DNA of 64,000 nt from Kribbella sp. CA-293567 (GTDB lineage Bacteria > Actinomycetota > Actinomycetes > Propionibacteriales > Kribbellaceae). Every line of letters begins with the position of its first letter. Within the stretch, counting starts at the first letter, position 1. The translations under genes and the position numbers were made by a program. The notes under the pieces are model-generated. The model saw only the letters and a program-made list of their open reading frames with translations. It was not told the DNA's origin and did not search any database. The stretch spans positions 4,526,001-4,590,000 of the forward strand of contig NZ_CP114065.1 of the NCBI RefSeq assembly GCF_027627575.1, read 5' to 3'. Shown in pieces: positions 42,756 through 51,094 of this stretch.

Positions 42756-43532
42756 TCAGGCCCAGAAGACGTCGTACGCGAGACGCAGGATGAGCGCCGA
42801 GACGACGACCAGGAAGATCACCCGGACGAACCGTGATCCACGCGACACCGCGGTCCGGGCACCGAGCAGGCCGCTGGCCATGTTGGCCAGGCCCATGATC
42901 AGCCCGAGCCGCCACAGCGGAGCGCCGTGCGCGGCGAAGACCAGGATGGCACCGACGTTCGTCGCGACGTTGGCGATCTTGGCCTTGGCGCTGGCCCGGA
43001 GGAAGTTGTAGCCCATCAGCCCGACCAGCGCGAAGATCAGGAACGAGCCCGTCCCCGGCCCGACCGCGCCGTCGTAGAACCCGATCAGCAACCCGACCGC
43101 CCCGGCGGCGAGGTAGTGCGCCCGGCCGTCGAAGCGCAGGATGGTGGCGGACCCGAGATCGGGTTTGAACCAGGTGTAGATCGCGACCCCGATCAGCAGC
43201 ACCAGCACGATCGGCTTGAACCAGGCCATCGGAATCCTGGTCGCCACCAGCGCGCCACCCGCCGCCCCGATCGCCGCCAGCCCGGCCAGTGGCAGCACGG
43301 TCCGCCGATCCGGCTTCACCTTGATCCCGAAGGTGATCGCGCTGGTCGTCGTCCCGAACAACGAGGAGATCTTGTTCGTCGACAGGATCTGCGCGGGCGA
43401 GGCGTTCGGCAGGCCGAGCAGCATGGCAGGCAGCTGGATCAGCCCACCACCGCCGACCACCGCGTCGATCCAGCCCGCGGCGAAGGCCGCGATCACCAGG
43501 AAGAGGAGGGTGAGGAGCGAGACGTCAGGCAC
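42756..43532 (-). CDS. TSUP (TauE/SafE) family membrane permease
   Basis: A 258-residue integral membrane protein with about eight helices. The two family repeats are visible: AAFAAGWIDAVVGGGGLIQLPAML and then GLLIGFYDGAVGPGTGSFLI, each with the G-x-GGG/GPGTG turn. The segment LGLPNASPAQILSTNKISSLFGTTTSA is the standard TSUP signature. Members export sulfite, sulfoacetate or other organosulfur anions; the substrate here is unknown. Start GTG at 43532 is preferred over the longer frame to 43607 because of a CAGACT hexamer seven bases upstream. The gene is downstream of proS, separated from it by a strong hairpin. Confidence 0.87.
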   Translation of the reverse strand: MPDVSLLTLLFLVIAAFAAGWIDAVVGGGGLIQLPAMLLGLPNASPAQILSTNKISSLFGTTTSAITFGIKVKPDRRTVLPLAGLAAIGAAGGALVATRIPMAWFKPIVLVLLIGVAIYTWFKPDLGSATILRFDGRAHYLAAGAVGLLIGFYDGAVGPGTGSFLIFALVGLMGYNFLRASAKAKIANVATNVGAILVFAAHGAPLWRLGLIMGLANMASGLLGARTAVSRGSRFVRVIFLVVVSALILRLAYDVFWA

Positions 43533-43545
43533 GCGATCGAGTCTG
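43533..43545 (-). promoter_or_regulatory. Leaderless promoter of the TSUP gene
   Basis: CAGACT (43545-43540, reverse strand), seven bases, GTG at 43532; the same hexamer as before the genes at 22077 and 51141. Confidence 0.4.
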
Positions 43546-43631
43546 ACGTAAGGACATTGTCCCGCTCTACCCTTACAAGTGGTGCTGGGGTGTGGTGGGT
43601 GCCACAAGCGGCGGCCGGGCGGACGACCGAA

Positions 43632-43666
43632 ACCGCCGCCCCTGCCTCGAAGGCAGGAGCGGCGGT
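43632..43666 (-). terminator. Terminator of proS
   Basis: ACCGCCGC-C-CCTGCCT pairs with AGGCAGG-A-GCGGCGGT (15 pairs and one mismatch, 3-base loop), 17 bases beyond the proS stop. Confidence 0.75.
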
Positions 43667-43682
43667 CAGGATGCTTCGGCGG

Positions 43683-45446
43683 TCAGCCGCGGACGACGGA
43701 GACCAGGTGGTCGACGATGTCACCGACCGGTACGTCGGAGCGCTCGCCGGAGCGGCGATCCTTCACCTCGATGGTGCCGTCGGCCAGTCCCTTGCCCACC
43801 ACGGCGATGGTGGGCACACCGAGCAGTTCGGCGTCCTTGAACTTCACGCCCGGCGACACCTTCTCGCGGTCGTCGTAGAGCACCGACAGCCCACGGGCCT
43901 CCAGCTCGGCAGCGATCGACGCCGCCTTCGCGAACAGCTCGGCATCCTTGCCGGTGGCAACCAGGTGCACATCGGCCGGCGCGATCTCGCGGGGCCAGAT
44001 CAGGCCGAGCTCGTCGTGGTTGCCCTCGGCGATCGCGGCCACGGCGCGGGTGACACCGACGCCGTACGACCCCATTGTGACCGTGACGAGCTTGCCGTTC
44101 TGGTCGAGCACCTTCAGGTCCAGCGCCTCGGCGTACTTCTTGCCGAGCTGGAAGATGTGCCCCATCTCGATCCCGCGCGCCGACGACAACGGACCCGAAC
44201 CGTCCGGCGCCTCGTCACCGTCGCGCACCTCGGCGGCCTGGATCGTGCCGTCCGCGGTGAAGTCGCGGCCGTGCACCAGATTGAGCACGTGGTAGCCGGT
44301 CTTGTCGGCTCCGGTCACCCAGGCCGACCCTTCGGCGATTCGGGGATCGAGCAGGTAGCGGATCTTCGACGCGTTCTCCGACCCGAGCACGCCCGGACCG
44401 ATGTAGCCTTTGGCGAGCGCCGGGTTCTTCTCGAAGTCGGCCTCCTCGAAGGCCACCACCTCGGCGGGCTCGACCTGCGCGCCCAGCCGCTTCTCGTCGA
44501 TCGCCCGGTCCCCCGGTACGCCGATGGCCAGCGGCTCGCGCGAGCCGTCGGGGTTGACCAGCATCACCAGCACGTTCTTCAACGTGTCGGCCGCGGTCCA
44601 CTCCCGCCCGTCGGTGCGGGGGTGCTTGGCGTTCAGCACGTCGACCAGGGTGTCGATGGTCGGCGTATCGGGCGTGTCGACCACCTCGGCGGCAGGCACG
44701 CCGGACGCGTCGACGGCCGGCGCCTGCGGCACCAGCACGGCCTCGACGTTCGCCGCGTAACCGCCCGCCGAGCGGACGAAGGTGTCCTCACCGTTCTCCG
44801 CGATCGCCAGGAACTCCTCCGAGGCCGAGCCGCCCATCGCGCCGGACATCGCCTTGACGATCACGTAGTCGAAGCCGAGCCGGTCGAAGATGTTGATGTA
44901 GGCCTGGCGGTGCAGCTCGTACGACGCCTGCAGCCCGTCCTGGTCGATGTCGAACGAGTACGAGTCCTTCATCACGAACTCGCGCCCGCGCAGCACACCG
45001 GCCCGCGGCCGCGCCTCGTCGCGGTACTTGTTCTGGATCTGGTAGATCGACAGCGGCAGATCCTTGTACGACGAGTACAGGTCCTTGACGACGAGGGTGA
45101 ACATCTCCTCGTGGGTCGGCCCGAGCAGCATGTCCGCGCCCTTGCGGTCCTTCAGGCGGAACAGGTTCGGCCCGTACTCCGTCCAGCGGCCGGTCGCCTC
45201 GTAGGGCTCGCGGGGCAGCAGCGCCGGGAAGGTCAGCTCCTGGGCGCCGATCGCGTCCATCTCCTCGCGCACGATCGACTCGACCTTGCGCAGCACCTTC
45301 AGCCCGAGGGGCAGCCAGGTGTAGACGCCGGGGGCGGCGCGACGGATGTACCCGGCCCGGACCAGCAGCCGGTGGCTCGGGACCTCCGCGTCCGCCGGGT
45401 CCTCGCGAAGGGTGCGAAGGAACAGCGACGACATGCGCAGAATCAC
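43683..45446 (-). CDS. proS: Prolyl-tRNA synthetase (bacterial type)
   Basis: A 587-residue class II synthetase. Motif 1 region: LVRAGYIRRAAPGVYTWLPL; motif 2: QIQNKYRDEARPRAGVLRGR followed by EFVMKDSYSFD; an editing (INS) domain occupies ~220-400 (GYAANVEAVLVPQAP); motif 3: GSYGVGVTRAVAAIAE; and the C-terminal anticodon domain starts at APADVHLVATG. It charges tRNA-Pro in the cytosol. The start is GTG with GGAG six bases upstream, giving the family N-terminus VILRMSSLFLRTLREDPADA; an ATG four codons later is an alternative. In many actinobacteria proS follows dxr, rseP, ispG and a GNAT gene; here that order survives but is spread over about 8 kb. Confidence 0.97.
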   Translation of the reverse strand: MILRMSSLFLRTLREDPADAEVPSHRLLVRAGYIRRAAPGVYTWLPLGLKVLRKVESIVREEMDAIGAQELTFPALLPREPYEATGRWTEYGPNLFRLKDRKGADMLLGPTHEEMFTLVVKDLYSSYKDLPLSIYQIQNKYRDEARPRAGVLRGREFVMKDSYSFDIDQDGLQASYELHRQAYINIFDRLGFDYVIVKAMSGAMGGSASEEFLAIAENGEDTFVRSAGGYAANVEAVLVPQAPAVDASGVPAAEVVDTPDTPTIDTLVDVLNAKHPRTDGREWTAADTLKNVLVMLVNPDGSREPLAIGVPGDRAIDEKRLGAQVEPAEVVAFEEADFEKNPALAKGYIGPGVLGSENASKIRYLLDPRIAEGSAWVTGADKTGYHVLNLVHGRDFTADGTIQAAEVRDGDEAPDGSGPLSSARGIEMGHIFQLGKKYAEALDLKVLDQNGKLVTVTMGSYGVGVTRAVAAIAEGNHDELGLIWPREIAPADVHLVATGKDAELFAKAASIAAELEARGLSVLYDDREKVSPGVKFKDAELLGVPTIAVVGKGLADGTIEVKDRRSGERSDVPVGDIVDHLVSVVRG

Positions 45447-45542
45447 GGGAGTCTCCAAGCAGTGAAAGAGTGCTGAACAAACTACTGACGGCAAAGAGGA
45501 TATCCGCCGACGGGTTGTGCTCTCACCACTTTTCCACAGCCC

Positions 45543-45566
45543 TGCTCCGGCGCCACCCCCGGAGCA
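45543..45566 (-). terminator. Terminator of the DoxX-like gene
   Basis: Perfect 8-bp stem TGCTCCGG / CCGGAGCA with an 8-base loop, starting four bases after the stop at 45570. Confidence 0.65.
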
Positions 45567-45569
45567 CCT

Positions 45570-45941
45570 TCAGCGCCCCTCGCGAGCCGCCTTCAGCGCC
45601 GCCCGGACCAGCGGAATCTGCAGCGGCAACCGGGCGAACCCGATCGCCTTGGCCCGGGGCGTTCCCTTCCGGTTCAGGTCGAGCGCCATTTGCACGTTCG
45701 CCGGAAACACGGCGACCAGCAGGCCGGCGCTGAGCAGGCCCGCCGTCCGTCGCGTGCGTGGGTGCAGCAGCCCGGCCGCACACACGATCTCTGCGACGCC
45801 CGAGGCGTAGACGAGCTCCTTCTTGCGCGGCAACTGCCGCGGCACGATCCGCTCGAACGGCTTCGGCCGCACGAAGTGCAGCACCCCCGACACACCGAAC
45901 AACACGGCCAGGCCAGTGGTGCTCTTGCTCCGTCTGCTCAT
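45570..45941 (-). CDS. DoxX-like small membrane protein
   Basis: A 123-residue protein with four predicted membrane segments: GLAVLFGVSGVLHFVRP, VYASGVAEIVCAAGLL, AGLLSAGLLVAVFPANVQMA and the C-terminal LPLQIPLVRAAL. SGVLHFVRPKPFERIVP is the typical DoxX/DUF417-like first loop. DoxX proteins are linked to quinone-type redox or thiol balance in the membrane, but this one has no known partner. The start is set by a leaderless promoter; a 14-bp palindrome sits over its -35 region. Confidence 0.8.
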   Translation of the reverse strand: MSRRSKSTTGLAVLFGVSGVLHFVRPKPFERIVPRQLPRKKELVYASGVAEIVCAAGLLHPRTRRTAGLLSAGLLVAVFPANVQMALDLNRKGTPRAKAIGFARLPLQIPLVRAALKAAREGR

Positions 45942-45978
45942 GCCGACGACCTTAGCCGATCGTGTTACCCACGGGTAA
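45942..45978 (-). promoter_or_regulatory. DoxX-gene leaderless promoter and palindrome
   Basis: TAAGGT (45954-45949, reverse strand) then seven bases to the ATG. The perfect palindrome TTACCC-GT-GGGTAA (45965-45978) covers the -35 position, a likely binding site for an unseen regulator. Confidence 0.5.
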
Positions 45979-45983
45979 GAAAC

Positions 45984-47321
45984 CTACGGCAGCTTCCCGT
46001 ACGGCGCCCCGGCCGCGCGGGCGGCGTACAGGAGAGCCGGCTTCTGTGCGGGCCAGAGCGTATTCGAGAAGCAGGAGTACGCCGGGAAGAACCCGCCACA
46101 ACTGCCAGAGTCCGGCCCGATCTCGAACGTGTACGACGGCACGCCGCGCGTCCCGTACAGCCAGTCGTCGGTCGTCCCCGGCGCGAGGTACCCGACCCCA
46201 CCGCCACCGGTGGAGACCGGATACCCGTTCAGCGCGCCCATCTTCTTGCCGAGGGCAACCAGTGCGGCCCGGTCCGGCGCGGCCGTGCCGGTGTACGCGT
46301 ACGGCGCCAGGATGTCGTTGCCGAAACTGTGCAGCGTCAGGAAGATCCCGGTCGTGCCGGCCGCCGCCGGCTCGGTCACGCCGCCCTTGGTGTCGCGGAA
46401 GATCTTGTCCAGCAGCCCCTGCACGGCAACCGTCTCCGGCTCGGACATCGCCATCGTCCCGGGATAGGTCTCGTCGCACGGCTCGCCCTCCCGGACGTTC
46501 CACTGGAAACTCGAGTTCCGGTTCAGGTCGACGCCGGCATCGCTCACCGGGCAGCCGCCCCTCGCGTTGTCGAGGTTCTTGCGCTGCAGCACCGGCTCGT
46601 CCGGGTTCGACGCGACCACGTCGACGCCGTCGGGGTTCGCGATCGGGATCACCCACAGCTCACGGGTGTCCAGCAGTGAGGTGATCTCCGGATCCTTCCC
46701 GTACGACGTCACCAGCAGATCGATCCATCGGTACGCGATCTCGCCGGTCGCAATCTCCCGTGCGTGGATCTGCGAGTGCAGCACGAGCTTCGGCTTCTGG
46801 CCGGTGCTGTCGAGCGCACAGTCGCCGGTGGTCCGCTTGGTGATGCACAGGGCCTGGATGTCGTGGCCGCCCTGCCCCTTGGCCTTCTTCCACGAGTCGC
46901 CGATGTCGTACAGCTTCACCAGTGCCGGGTGCGCGGCCGTGACCGCCGCATTGTGCTGCTCGTGCCCTGCTGCCGTGTGATAGCCGCCGTAGTACGTCGT
47001 ACCGGCTGCGTCCGAGGTGGCGCGGACGACCGGCTGATAGACACTGCCGGTCTTGCCGACCACCACGCCGCGGTCACGCAGCTGATCGACTTCAGCCGGT
47101 GTCGCAACCAGTGTCGGGCGGGAGGCGTGGCCATGAGTGATGTCGTAGCCGTCGCGCACCAGATCGGCAACAGTCACTCCAACCGGCAACTTGAAGGAGT
47201 AGTACGAAGGGCCGGCGTCAACGGGAGCCGGAGGTTCGGCAGCCGAGGGTCCAGGCGCGAAGCCGGAGACGGCGATCGCGACGGCGGTCAAACCGGCCAG
47301 TGACACAGCAAGTCTTCGCAT
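45984..47321 (-). CDS. Secreted zinc carboxypeptidase (peptidase M14)
   Basis: A 445-residue secreted metallopeptidase. A signal peptide ends near GPSAAEP; a ~110-residue propeptide-like region follows. The zinc motif HxxE is in SQIHAREIATGEIAYRWID, the substrate Asn-Arg block is GVDLNRNSSFQW, the third zinc ligand is in FLTLHSFGNDILAPYAYTG and the catalytic Glu is in VPSYTFEIGPDSG. All key residues are present. The enzyme should trim C-terminal residues from extracellular peptides. Cysteine pairs in CSNTL and SGSCGG are probably disulfides. Monocistronic. Confidence 0.92.
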   Translation of the reverse strand: MRRLAVSLAGLTAVAIAVSGFAPGPSAAEPPAPVDAGPSYYSFKLPVGVTVADLVRDGYDITHGHASRPTLVATPAEVDQLRDRGVVVGKTGSVYQPVVRATSDAAGTTYYGGYHTAAGHEQHNAAVTAAHPALVKLYDIGDSWKKAKGQGGHDIQALCITKRTTGDCALDSTGQKPKLVLHSQIHAREIATGEIAYRWIDLLVTSYGKDPEITSLLDTRELWVIPIANPDGVDVVASNPDEPVLQRKNLDNARGGCPVSDAGVDLNRNSSFQWNVREGEPCDETYPGTMAMSEPETVAVQGLLDKIFRDTKGGVTEPAAAGTTGIFLTLHSFGNDILAPYAYTGTAAPDRAALVALGKKMGALNGYPVSTGGGGVGYLAPGTTDDWLYGTRGVPSYTFEIGPDSGSCGGFFPAYSCFSNTLWPAQKPALLYAARAAGAPYGKLP

Positions 47322-47401
47322 GAGGTTCCTTCGGCTGGGCGGGGCTGCCGCTCAGCAAACCTCACCAGTGGTCACCGGAGCATCACAGTGAGCCCTCAAG
47401 C

Positions 47402-48226
47402 TCAGAACAGGATCGTCGCGAACGTCTCGACGGTGCGGAACCCGACTCGCTCGTACGCCGCTCGCGCGGGCGTGTTGAAGGCGTTGACGTAGAGCGTGAC
47501 CACCGGCGAGATCTCGCGCGCGAGCTCGACCACCGCGGCCATGCCCGGCGCCGCCAGCCCCTGACCGCGCCGTTCGGGATCCACCCACACGCCCTGGATC
47601 TGGCAGACGCCGTTGCCGACCGATCCGATCTCCGCCTTGAAGACGACCTTGCCGTCCTCGATCCGGGCGAAGGCGCGCCCCGCCCGGATCAGTTCGGCGA
47701 CCCGCGAGCGGTAGAAGCTGCCGTCCGGTCCGGTCTGCGGCGGTACGCCGACCTCCTCGGTGTACATCGCGACACAGGCCGGGTACAGGATCCCAAGCTC
47801 CACCGGTTCGACCTGGCGGACCAGCGGATCGGGCGCGATCGCCGGTGGCCCCTCGATCACCATGAACGGCTGCTCGCCGCGCACCTCGCGCGCCGGACCC
47901 CAGTGCGGCTCGAGCGCGGTCCACAGCTGGCCGACCGCCCGGGCCGGGCCGAGGATCTGGAAGCAGTTGCGGCCCCGGCGCAGCGCGTACGCCGCGAACG
48001 AGCGCAGCGCGGCCTCCCCCGCCCCGACCGGCACCATGTTGCCGCCCGCGTGACAGAGCGCCTCGAGCTCGCCCTTCTCGACGTATCCCCAGACCTCCGC
48101 GCCGCGGCGTGGGTCGAGTCCGGAGGCCTGCACGAGCGAGTCGACGAAGACGTTCACGACCGGATCTCGGGCGATGACGGCCCTCGCTGCTGAGAGGTCG
48201 CGAGGACCCAGTACCCGTACGCCCAC
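47402..48226 (-). CDS. GNAT acetyltransferase with N-terminal DUF4081 domain
   Basis: A 274-residue protein. Residues 1-~120 are the DUF4081 domain (SAARAVIARDPVVNVFVDSL, GRNCFQILGPARAVGQLW); residues ~130-274 a GNAT domain with GVWVDPERRGQGLAAPGMAA as motif A and LYVNAFNTPARAAYERVGF as motif B. This family commonly stands between ispG and proS in actinobacteria, which fits its position here. The acetyl acceptor is unknown. GTG start behind a leaderless promoter. Confidence 0.88.
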   Translation of the reverse strand: MGVRVLGPRDLSAARAVIARDPVVNVFVDSLVQASGLDPRRGAEVWGYVEKGELEALCHAGGNMVPVGAGEAALRSFAAYALRRGRNCFQILGPARAVGQLWTALEPHWGPAREVRGEQPFMVIEGPPAIAPDPLVRQVEPVELGILYPACVAMYTEEVGVPPQTGPDGSFYRSRVAELIRAGRAFARIEDGKVVFKAEIGSVGNGVCQIQGVWVDPERRGQGLAAPGMAAVVELAREISPVVTLYVNAFNTPARAAYERVGFRTVETFATILF

Positions 48227-48239
48227 GCCGCAGAACCTA
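48227..48239 (-). promoter_or_regulatory. Leaderless promoter of the DUF4081-GNAT gene
   Basis: TAGGTT (48239-48234, reverse strand), seven bases, GTG at 48226; no ribosome site. Confidence 0.5.
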
Positions 48240-48254
48240 GCGGATCATCGCGAC

Positions 48255-49499
48255 TCAAGCGCGCAACGGGTCGTGCGCCGCCGCGATTCCCCGCAACGGC
48301 GAGGTCCAGGCGACCACGACGGCGACGAAGCCCAGCGCGCCCATCACCACCATCGCGGGCCGTACGCCGAGCTGGCCGCTGACCACTCCGGCGACGATCG
48401 AGCCGAGCGTCCACCCCACTCCCCACGACAGCATCCGGCCTGCCGTGTTGACGCGGCCGAGCAACTGCTCCGGCGTGACCTGCTGGCGGTAGGAGATCGC
48501 GTTGACGATCACCAGCACGTACGCCGACCCCCAAGCCAGCAAGGCCAGCGCCGCCGTCGGCCAGTTCGGCATCAGGGCCGTGACGATCCCCAGCGTCGCG
48601 GACGCCGGCAGCGCGTAGAGGGTGATCGCCGCCGCCGAGAGCCGTTTCAGCAGTCGTGGCAACGCGACCGCGGCGACCAGCCCGCCGATCCCCCATGCGC
48701 CGTACACGAGCCCGAACCGCAGACCCGACGTACCGACGCCGAGGACGCGGTCGCACCAGACCACCATCAACGCGACGAAGCCGCCGCCGGCGAACGACTG
48801 CAACGCACCGACGATCGTCATCGTCCGCACTCCGGCGTGGCCAATCAGGTAGCGGACGCCCTCGGCGATGTCGGCGAAGACCACCCGCGGCCGCAGCGGC
48901 ACCTGCTCGGTCCGCTGCTCCGACATCGCCCGGACGATCCCCCGGACCGCCATCGCGGAGGCCGCGAAACTCAGCGCGTCCAGCACGAGCAAGCTGGCCG
49001 GACTGATCACCGCGAGCGTCAGCCCCGCGAGGGGCGGCACGAACAGCTCGATCAGGCTGCCCGCGGTCCAGACGGCCGCGTTCGCCTGCGCGACCTGGGC
49101 CCGGCCGACCAGGACCGGCAGGGCCCCGAAGTTGGCGCCGTCGAAGAACGTGTAGATCGCCTGGACGACGAAACCGACCACCAGCACCTGCGCGACCGTC
49201 AGTACGCCGAGCAGGTGGGCCAGCGGGATCGACCCGATCACGACGGCGTTGACCAGGTCCGCGGCGACCATCACCCGTTGACGGTTCCACCGGTCCGCGA
49301 GCGCGCCCGCGAACAACCCGGTCAGCAGGTACGGCGCTGCCTCCAACGCGGTCACGAGCGCGGTCAGGAACGGCGAGCCGGTCATGCGGTAGACGAGCAC
49401 GGGCAACGCCACGGCCGTCACCATCGAGCCCGTCATCGACAACGCCCGCGCCAGCCAGTACCGCCGGAAGTCGGCGTCGTCACGCAGTCTGGTACTCAC
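48255..49499 (-). CDS. MFS transporter, third gene of the RHH-VOC-MFS operon
   Basis: A 414-residue, 12-helix permease of the DHA3 type. It opens RLRDDADFRRYWLARALSMT and has ALADRWNRQRVMVAADLVNA as the motif A loop after helix 2 (GxxxDRxxRxxxM). It resembles macrolide-efflux proteins. Its start overlaps the VOC gene stop (ATGA). With a VOC-fold protein and an RHH regulator upstream, the set looks like a small detoxification or drug-resistance operon. Confidence 0.85.
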   Translation of the reverse strand: MSTRLRDDADFRRYWLARALSMTGSMVTAVALPVLVYRMTGSPFLTALVTALEAAPYLLTGLFAGALADRWNRQRVMVAADLVNAVVIGSIPLAHLLGVLTVAQVLVVGFVVQAIYTFFDGANFGALPVLVGRAQVAQANAAVWTAGSLIELFVPPLAGLTLAVISPASLLVLDALSFAASAMAVRGIVRAMSEQRTEQVPLRPRVVFADIAEGVRYLIGHAGVRTMTIVGALQSFAGGGFVALMVVWCDRVLGVGTSGLRFGLVYGAWGIGGLVAAVALPRLLKRLSAAAITLYALPASATLGIVTALMPNWPTAALALLAWGSAYVLVIVNAISYRQQVTPEQLLGRVNTAGRMLSWGVGWTLGSIVAGVVSGQLGVRPAMVVMGALGFVAVVVAWTSPLRGIAAAHDPLRA

Positions 49500-50155
49500 T
49501 GCCCGCTGACCCGCACGCTCTGCCCATCCGGGTCCACCACGGTCAGCACGCCTTCATCGAGCTCCGGCGAACGGCCGGCCCGAGCCAGTCGCTCGCCGAC
49601 CTCGACCAGGCTCTCGGTCGTCGTCAGCTCGATCCGTACGCCGAACCCGCCCGCGGCCCCGCAAAACTTCACCAGTTCAGAACTGTCTCCACCGATCACT
49701 CCCAGCAGCCGCTCCCACCCCGCGTGGTCAGCGACCTCCAGCACTGGCGTCACCGACCAGCGCAAGTCCGGGTGGGCCTCGTGCAGCTTGTAGCCGTAGA
49801 GATCCTTGCTGCGCTCATCGATCCACAGCTCGGTGCCATCCGGCCCACTCGCGGTCAGCACCCGCCCGAACGCCTCGTCGACGATGCTGGCGTCGTCGTA
49901 GCCGGCCGCCTGGAACCGGCCCAGCAACTCTTCGATGTCGTCCGCCTCGAACGCCAGCCTGGTCTCCCCCGGCTCCACCCCCGAGGTCGCACCGGCGGCG
50001 CTGTGCAACGCCACCATGCCCCGGCCCGCGACCAGGTCGACCCAGCCCCCGCGCTCGGACTCGATCCGCGACCGCAGACCCAGCGTCTCGAAGAAGGCCC
50101 GCAGAGCGGGGAGCTGATCGGTGAACCTGAGCGGACGGATCACCACGTCGTTCAT
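49496..50155 (-). CDS. VOC-superfamily (glyoxalase/bleomycin-resistance fold) protein
   Basis: A 219-residue protein made of two beta-alpha-beta-beta-beta modules. It starts VIRPLRFTDQLPALRAFFETLG, the usual VOC opening, with RLAFEADDIEELLGRFQAAG in module 1 and a TPVLEVADHAGWERLLGV opening in module 2. The metal-binding His/Glu pattern is incomplete (no clear initial His), so it may be a binding or sequestering protein rather than a metalloenzyme. ATGA overlaps at both ends tie it to the RHH gene and the MFS gene. Confidence 0.8.
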   Translation of the reverse strand: MNDVVIRPLRFTDQLPALRAFFETLGLRSRIESERGGWVDLVAGRGMVALHSAAGATSGVEPGETRLAFEADDIEELLGRFQAAGYDDASIVDEAFGRVLTASGPDGTELWIDERSKDLYGYKLHEAHPDLRWSVTPVLEVADHAGWERLLGVIGGDSSELVKFCGAAGGFGVRIELTTTESLVEVGERLARAGRSPELDEGVLTVVDPDGQSVRVSGQ

Positions 50156-50316
50156 TGCCGCGCCTCCTGCTGCTCGTCCAGGTACGCCGTCAACGCCTGC
50201 TCGACGAGGGCGGACAGACTCGCGCCCTCGTCGATTGCCCGGTGCTTGACCCGGCGGATCAGCTCCGGGGGCAGATAGACGTTGAACTGCGCCTTCTTGG
50301 CAGATTCTCCGGTCAC
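50152..50316 (-). CDS. Small ribbon-helix-helix DNA-binding protein
   Basis: A 54-residue frame, shorter than usual gene-calling cut-offs. Reverse translation gives a complete RHH unit: strand KAQFNVYLPPELI, helix A IRRVKHRAIDEGAS and helix B LSALVEQALTAYLDEQQ. Its stop overlaps the VOC start (ATGA). A TAGCAT hexamer seven bases before the GTG and a perfect GCTAG-CAAT-CTAGC dyad covering it support a real, autoregulated gene. It probably represses the RHH-VOC-MFS operon; an antitoxin role is less likely because no toxin gene follows. Confidence 0.75.
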   Translation of the reverse strand: MTGESAKKAQFNVYLPPELIRRVKHRAIDEGASLSALVEQALTAYLDEQQEARQ

Positions 50317-50339
50317 GGACCAGATGCTAGCAATCTAGC
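50317..50339 (-). promoter_or_regulatory. RHH operon promoter and operator
   Basis: TAGCAT (50329-50324, reverse strand), seven bases, GTG at 50316. The dyad GCTAG-CAAT-CTAGC (50326-50339) overlaps the -10; a further TAGC copy follows at 50343-50346 on the reverse strand side of the site. Confidence 0.5.
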
Positions 50340-50378
50340 TGGCTACCAAGCAAGGGGTGTGCGAGCCGGCAGCCTGGC

Positions 50379-50714
50379 TCAGACCGCGGCCAGCAGGGCG
50401 TCGTCGAGTTCCTTCAGGAGCTTCGCCTTCGGGCGGGCGCCGACGACCGACCAGATCAGTTCGCCGTGATGGAAGAGCATCAGCGTCGGCAGCGCCATCA
50501 CCCGGTACTTCGCGGAGATGGCCGGGTTCTCGTCGGAGTTCACCTTCACCACCGTCAGCCGGCCGGCACGCTCGACGGCGACCTGCTGCAGGATCGGCAC
50601 GATCTGGTGGCACGGTGGGCACCACTGCGCCCAGAAGTCCACCAGTACCGGCTTGTCGGCTCCCAGCACCACCTGGTCGAAGTCGGCCTCGTCCGCAGTG
50701 AGTAGTTCGGTCAT
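50379..50714 (-). CDS. Thioredoxin with WCPPC active site
   Basis: A 111-residue thioredoxin fold: LVDFWAQWCPPCHQIVPILQ holds the active site, TVVKVNSDENPAISAKYRV the central strand and helix, and VMALPTLMLFHHGELIW the cis-proline loop. The dipeptide between the cysteines is Pro-Pro instead of the Gly-Pro of ordinary thioredoxins, which should shift its redox potential and partner choice. It overlaps the MerR gene (ATGA) and is therefore under that regulator, so it is probably a stress-induced thioredoxin rather than the housekeeping TrxA. Confidence 0.9.
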   Translation of the reverse strand: MTELLTADEADFDQVVLGADKPVLVDFWAQWCPPCHQIVPILQQVAVERAGRLTVVKVNSDENPAISAKYRVMALPTLMLFHHGELIWSVVGARPKAKLLKELDDALLAAV

Positions 50715-51076
50715 CCCTTGGTCCTCCAGTTCTCGGCATCGGACAGGAGGCCGGCCAGCTTGGCCCGCAGCTCGGTCAGCTCGGCGATCCGCAGATCCAC
50801 CTCGTCGATCCGCGCCCGGTACGCCGTCAGCGACGCCGGGCAGACGTCGGCGCGATCATTGCCGGCCCGCAGGCACTCGATGAACGGGTAGGTCTGCTCC
50901 GCCGTCAACCCGAGCGACAGCAACGCCTTGACCTCCCGCACCACGATCACGTCCTCGGCGCCGTACATGCGATACCCGTTGGCCTCGCGCCGCGGCTTCA
51001 ACAGCCCTTGAGACTCGTAGTACCGCACCGCCTTGACCGTCACACCGGCCTCGGCCGCCAGGTCGCTGATGTGCAT
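50711..51076 (-). CDS. MerR-family regulator of the thioredoxin gene
   Basis: A 121-residue MerR protein: HTH and wing MHISDLAAEAGVTVKAVRYY, ESQGLLKPRREANGYRMYGA, then the hinge DVIVVREVKALLSLGLTAEQ and a C-terminal coiled coil (ARIDEVDLRIAELTELRAKL). Two cysteines 10 residues apart (IECLRAGNDRADVCP) sit where effector sites are found in this family, suggesting metal or thiol sensing. AAGGAGG precedes the ATG. Its own promoter has the stretched spacer that MerR proteins act on. Confidence 0.88.
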   Translation of the reverse strand: MHISDLAAEAGVTVKAVRYYESQGLLKPRREANGYRMYGAEDVIVVREVKALLSLGLTAEQTYPFIECLRAGNDRADVCPASLTAYRARIDEVDLRIAELTELRAKLAGLLSDAENWRTKG

Positions 51077-51094
51077 GCCGCCTCCTTCACCCCG

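Noticed and set aside
45447..45542. T-box or other riboswitch before proS
   Set aside because: The leader before the proS start is short and I see no specifier stem or T-box sequence.
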